Source of the DNA: JAJRVM01 sp963700515
GTDB taxonomy: Bacteria; Planctomycetota; Planctomycetia; Pirellulales; Pirellulaceae
Direction of reading: 5' to 3'
Assembly (NCBI GenBank): GCA_963700515.1
Contig: CAVOXY010000042.1
Coordinates: 496,001 to 560,000, forward strand
Length of the DNA: 64,000 nt
Shown: in pieces, positions 62,298 through 64,000 of the stretch
How positions within the stretch are numbered: the first letter of the stretch is position 1
How the letters are laid out: each line of letters starts with the position of its first letter
Translations under genes and position numbers: made by a program
The notes under the pieces: model-generated
Told to the model about the DNA's origin: nothing
Database searches by the model: none
What the model saw: only the letters and a program-made list of their open reading frames with translations

Positions 62298-64000
62298 ATG
62301 CTTACCGTCCTGGTGAGTGGAGAGGCTGTCTACTCGATGGAGTTGACCCGGCCACTGGAGTTGGGACGGCAACGGATGGGCGATGCTGGGCCCTACACGC
62401 ACGTTGCCATGGATGATGTCGATCGCGTGATCATCGCTGAGTTGAGTGAATCGACGATTTCCCGCCGGCACGTCGCGGTTTACCCCGTATCCTCCAATCG
62501 CGTACGCGTTTCGAATTTGAGTGCCGTGAATACGATCTGGCTTGACTCTTCGAAAGCGCTCGAAACAAATTCCGAGTGTGAATGTGACCTGCCGGTTTTT
62601 CTCACTTTGGGAACTGCCGACTTGGCGATCCTCGTTTATCCGTCCGCCGATCAGAATGACGGTCTGCAGAGTCTGGCACTTCCCACCGCCCTTCCCGGCG
62701 CGGAACGCTCGAAAGAGCTGGCGTCGTTGGAGCAGGTATTCAAGCCAGAGCGGGGAGAGAGAGACTCCAAGCTGGTGATTTCCTGGCTGCGCAACACCAT
62801 GGAGGTGTTTCAGAGTGCCGCCAGCTCGGCTGATTTTCTCCACAAAGCCGCTCGAGCCGTCATCGATATTGTCGGCCTGCAGCGTGCTGCTGTCTTGAGT
62901 TGTCACGATGGGAAATGGCACATTGATGCGTCTTGCCACGACGAAGTTGACGAGGCTTCCAGGGATTGGATGCCGAGCCAATCGCTGCTCGAACGCGTAC
63001 GACAGCAGAAGCGGACGTTCTGGAAGACTCCCTTTACCGACGTCAGTATCCGCGAGCAGGCTCAGCCTGCTGAATCTCGAGGCGTATGTCGCCTCACCCA
63101 TTTTGAATTCCGCGGGAGCCGTTATCGGGGCGGTGTACGGCGAACGCGGAGCGACGGGGCTATTGCCCGGCGTCGCACCCATTACCGAGCTGGAGGCTAT
63201 GTTGGTCGAGTTGTTGTCGTGCAGTGTGGCGGCAGGTTTGGCTCGCATCGAACAAGAGCAAGCCGCGATTCAAGCTCGTGTGTTGTTCGAGCAGTTCTTC
63301 ACTCCGGAACTGTCGCAGCAGTTGCAGGCTGACCCACTGTTGCTGTCGGGGAAAGATGCCGATGTGACCGTGCTGTTTTGCGATATTCGCGGGTTCAGCC
63401 GGATCTCAGAACGCATCGGCGCGGCGTTGACCTTCGAGTGGATCAACTCGGTCATGGGCACCCTGTCGGATTGCGTCATCGAGCACAAAGGGGTGCTGGT
63501 GGATTATATTGGCGATGAGCTGGTGGCGATGTGGGGAGCTCCAGAGGAAATGGCGGAGCACGAATCATTTGCCTGTCGCGCCGCACTGGCGATGATCGAC
63601 AGAATGCCAGAACTTAGTGCCCAGTGGCAGGAAGTCGTTGGCGAGCCAACGAGCTACTGTATTGGTATCAATACCGGTCCGGCTCGAGTCGGAAACACAG
63701 GCTGCAAACGCAAGTTCAAATACGGGCCGCTTGGCAACACGGTGAATCTGGCGAGCCGAGTCCAGGGGGCGACGAAATTCGTGCGGACCCAGATCGTGAT
63801 TACGGGCTCCACCGCCCAACAGCTCTGTGACGCGTTTTCCACGCGGCGTCTCTGTTGTGTCGAGGTCGTTAATATCGCTGAACCGATTGTGCTCTACGAA
63901 CTGCATGGCCATGCCGACAAGGCGTGGGATGATCTGCGAGATCGCTACCAATCCGCGCTCGATGCCTACGAGCGAGGCAATTTCCTGGATGCCACACGGA
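62298..64000 (+). CDS. FHA - GAF-like - class III adenylate/guanylate cyclase, one frame break, 3' end outside the window
   Basis: At least 567 residues; the gene runs off the window. The start at 62298 (MLTVLVSGEAVYSMELT) is the one that begins the FHA domain: LELGRQRMGDAGPYTHV, SESTISRRHVAVYP, VRVSNLSAVNTIWLDSSKAL. A middle domain (residues about 165-330, SKLVISWLRNTMEVFQSAASS, AVIDIVGLQRAAVLS) resembles GAF. The frame changes near 63035 by one extra base and resumes SRLSLLNLEAYVASPIL. The catalytic domain has VLFCDIRGFSRISERI (first metal Asp at codon 63382), VDYIGDELVAMWGAPEE (second metal Asp at codon 63514) and KYGPLGNTVNLASRVQGATK (Asn and Arg of the transition state). The lysine normally before YIGD is Asp here, so purine recognition may be atypical. 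It probably makes a cyclic nucleotide in response to phospho-protein and ligand inputs. Confidence 0.8.

Noticed and set aside
1..64000. tRNA or rRNA genes
   Set aside because: No cloverleaf-like segment with a TTCRA arm or rRNA-like stretch was recognised by eye. A covariance search would be needed to exclude small RNAs.

Overview
The window reads as a chromosomal segment of a planctomycete, most likely of the Pirellulales type. The evidence is the gene repertoire: four secreted PQQ-type beta-propeller proteins, two ThuA-domain proteins, two Gfo/Idh/MocA oxidoreductases, a DUF1559 prepilin-like protein, a fragment of a formylglycine-generating-enzyme-like protein, many secreted proteins of unknown substrate, and intergenic space full of short low-complexity and hairpin repeats. 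No rRNA, tRNA, CRISPR array, prophage or intact insertion sequence was recognised.

Layout. 0-9.1 kb: a PlsC-like acyltransferase, two lipoproteins (COG3014-like and LpoB-like), a ThuA protein, an array of 66-bp repeats, a PQQ propeller and a WD40-like propeller. 9.1-13.9 kb: a gene-poor accessory stretch with hairpin repeats, a DUF4160/DUF2442 pair, an antitoxin/ParE toxin pair, two small membrane proteins and a truncated sulfatase-modifying-factor fragment. 13.9-18.2 kb: a G+C-rich minus-strand sugar-catabolism operon (class II aldolase, HAD phosphatase, DeoC-like aldolase, FGGY kinase). 18.2-24.2 kb: a minus-strand Hsp70 operon made of a large TPR-like protein, a J-domain protein with a degenerate HPD motif, a GrpE-like protein, an Hsp70 and a zinc-ribbon protein. 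24.7-31.2 kb: a beta-galactosidase carrying a LamG-like insert, a sodium/solute symporter with an unusual internally duplicated insert, and a GNAT enzyme. 31.6-41 kb: PQQ propellers, an S15/CocE hydrolase, the two halves of a Tm-1-like protein as adjacent genes, and an Uma2 nuclease. 41-49.2 kb: a ThuA-LamG-HEAT protein, two Gfo/Idh/MocA proteins and a GH-A-like hydrolase. 49.5-59.2 kb: an ABC-2 exporter, an S41 peptidase, a large PQQ propeller, a small lipoprotein and the DUF1559 protein. 59.8-64 kb: TypA/BipA and an FHA-GAF-class III cyclase that runs off the end.

Sequence quality matters here. At least eleven genes are broken by single-base frame changes, about nineteen in total. Nearly all behave as one extra base, and they hit conserved genes such as typA. 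This pattern looks more like residual insertion errors in the assembly than gene decay. I therefore annotate these genes at full span and give the approximate break points.

The most interesting items are: the Hsp70 operon with its PPD J-protein and giant partner; two families of hairpin repeats, one showing compensatory stem changes and GTAG heads (REP-like), with one array that has captured the end of a gene; the symporter insert; the LamG-bearing beta-galactosidase; and the split Tm-1 pair.
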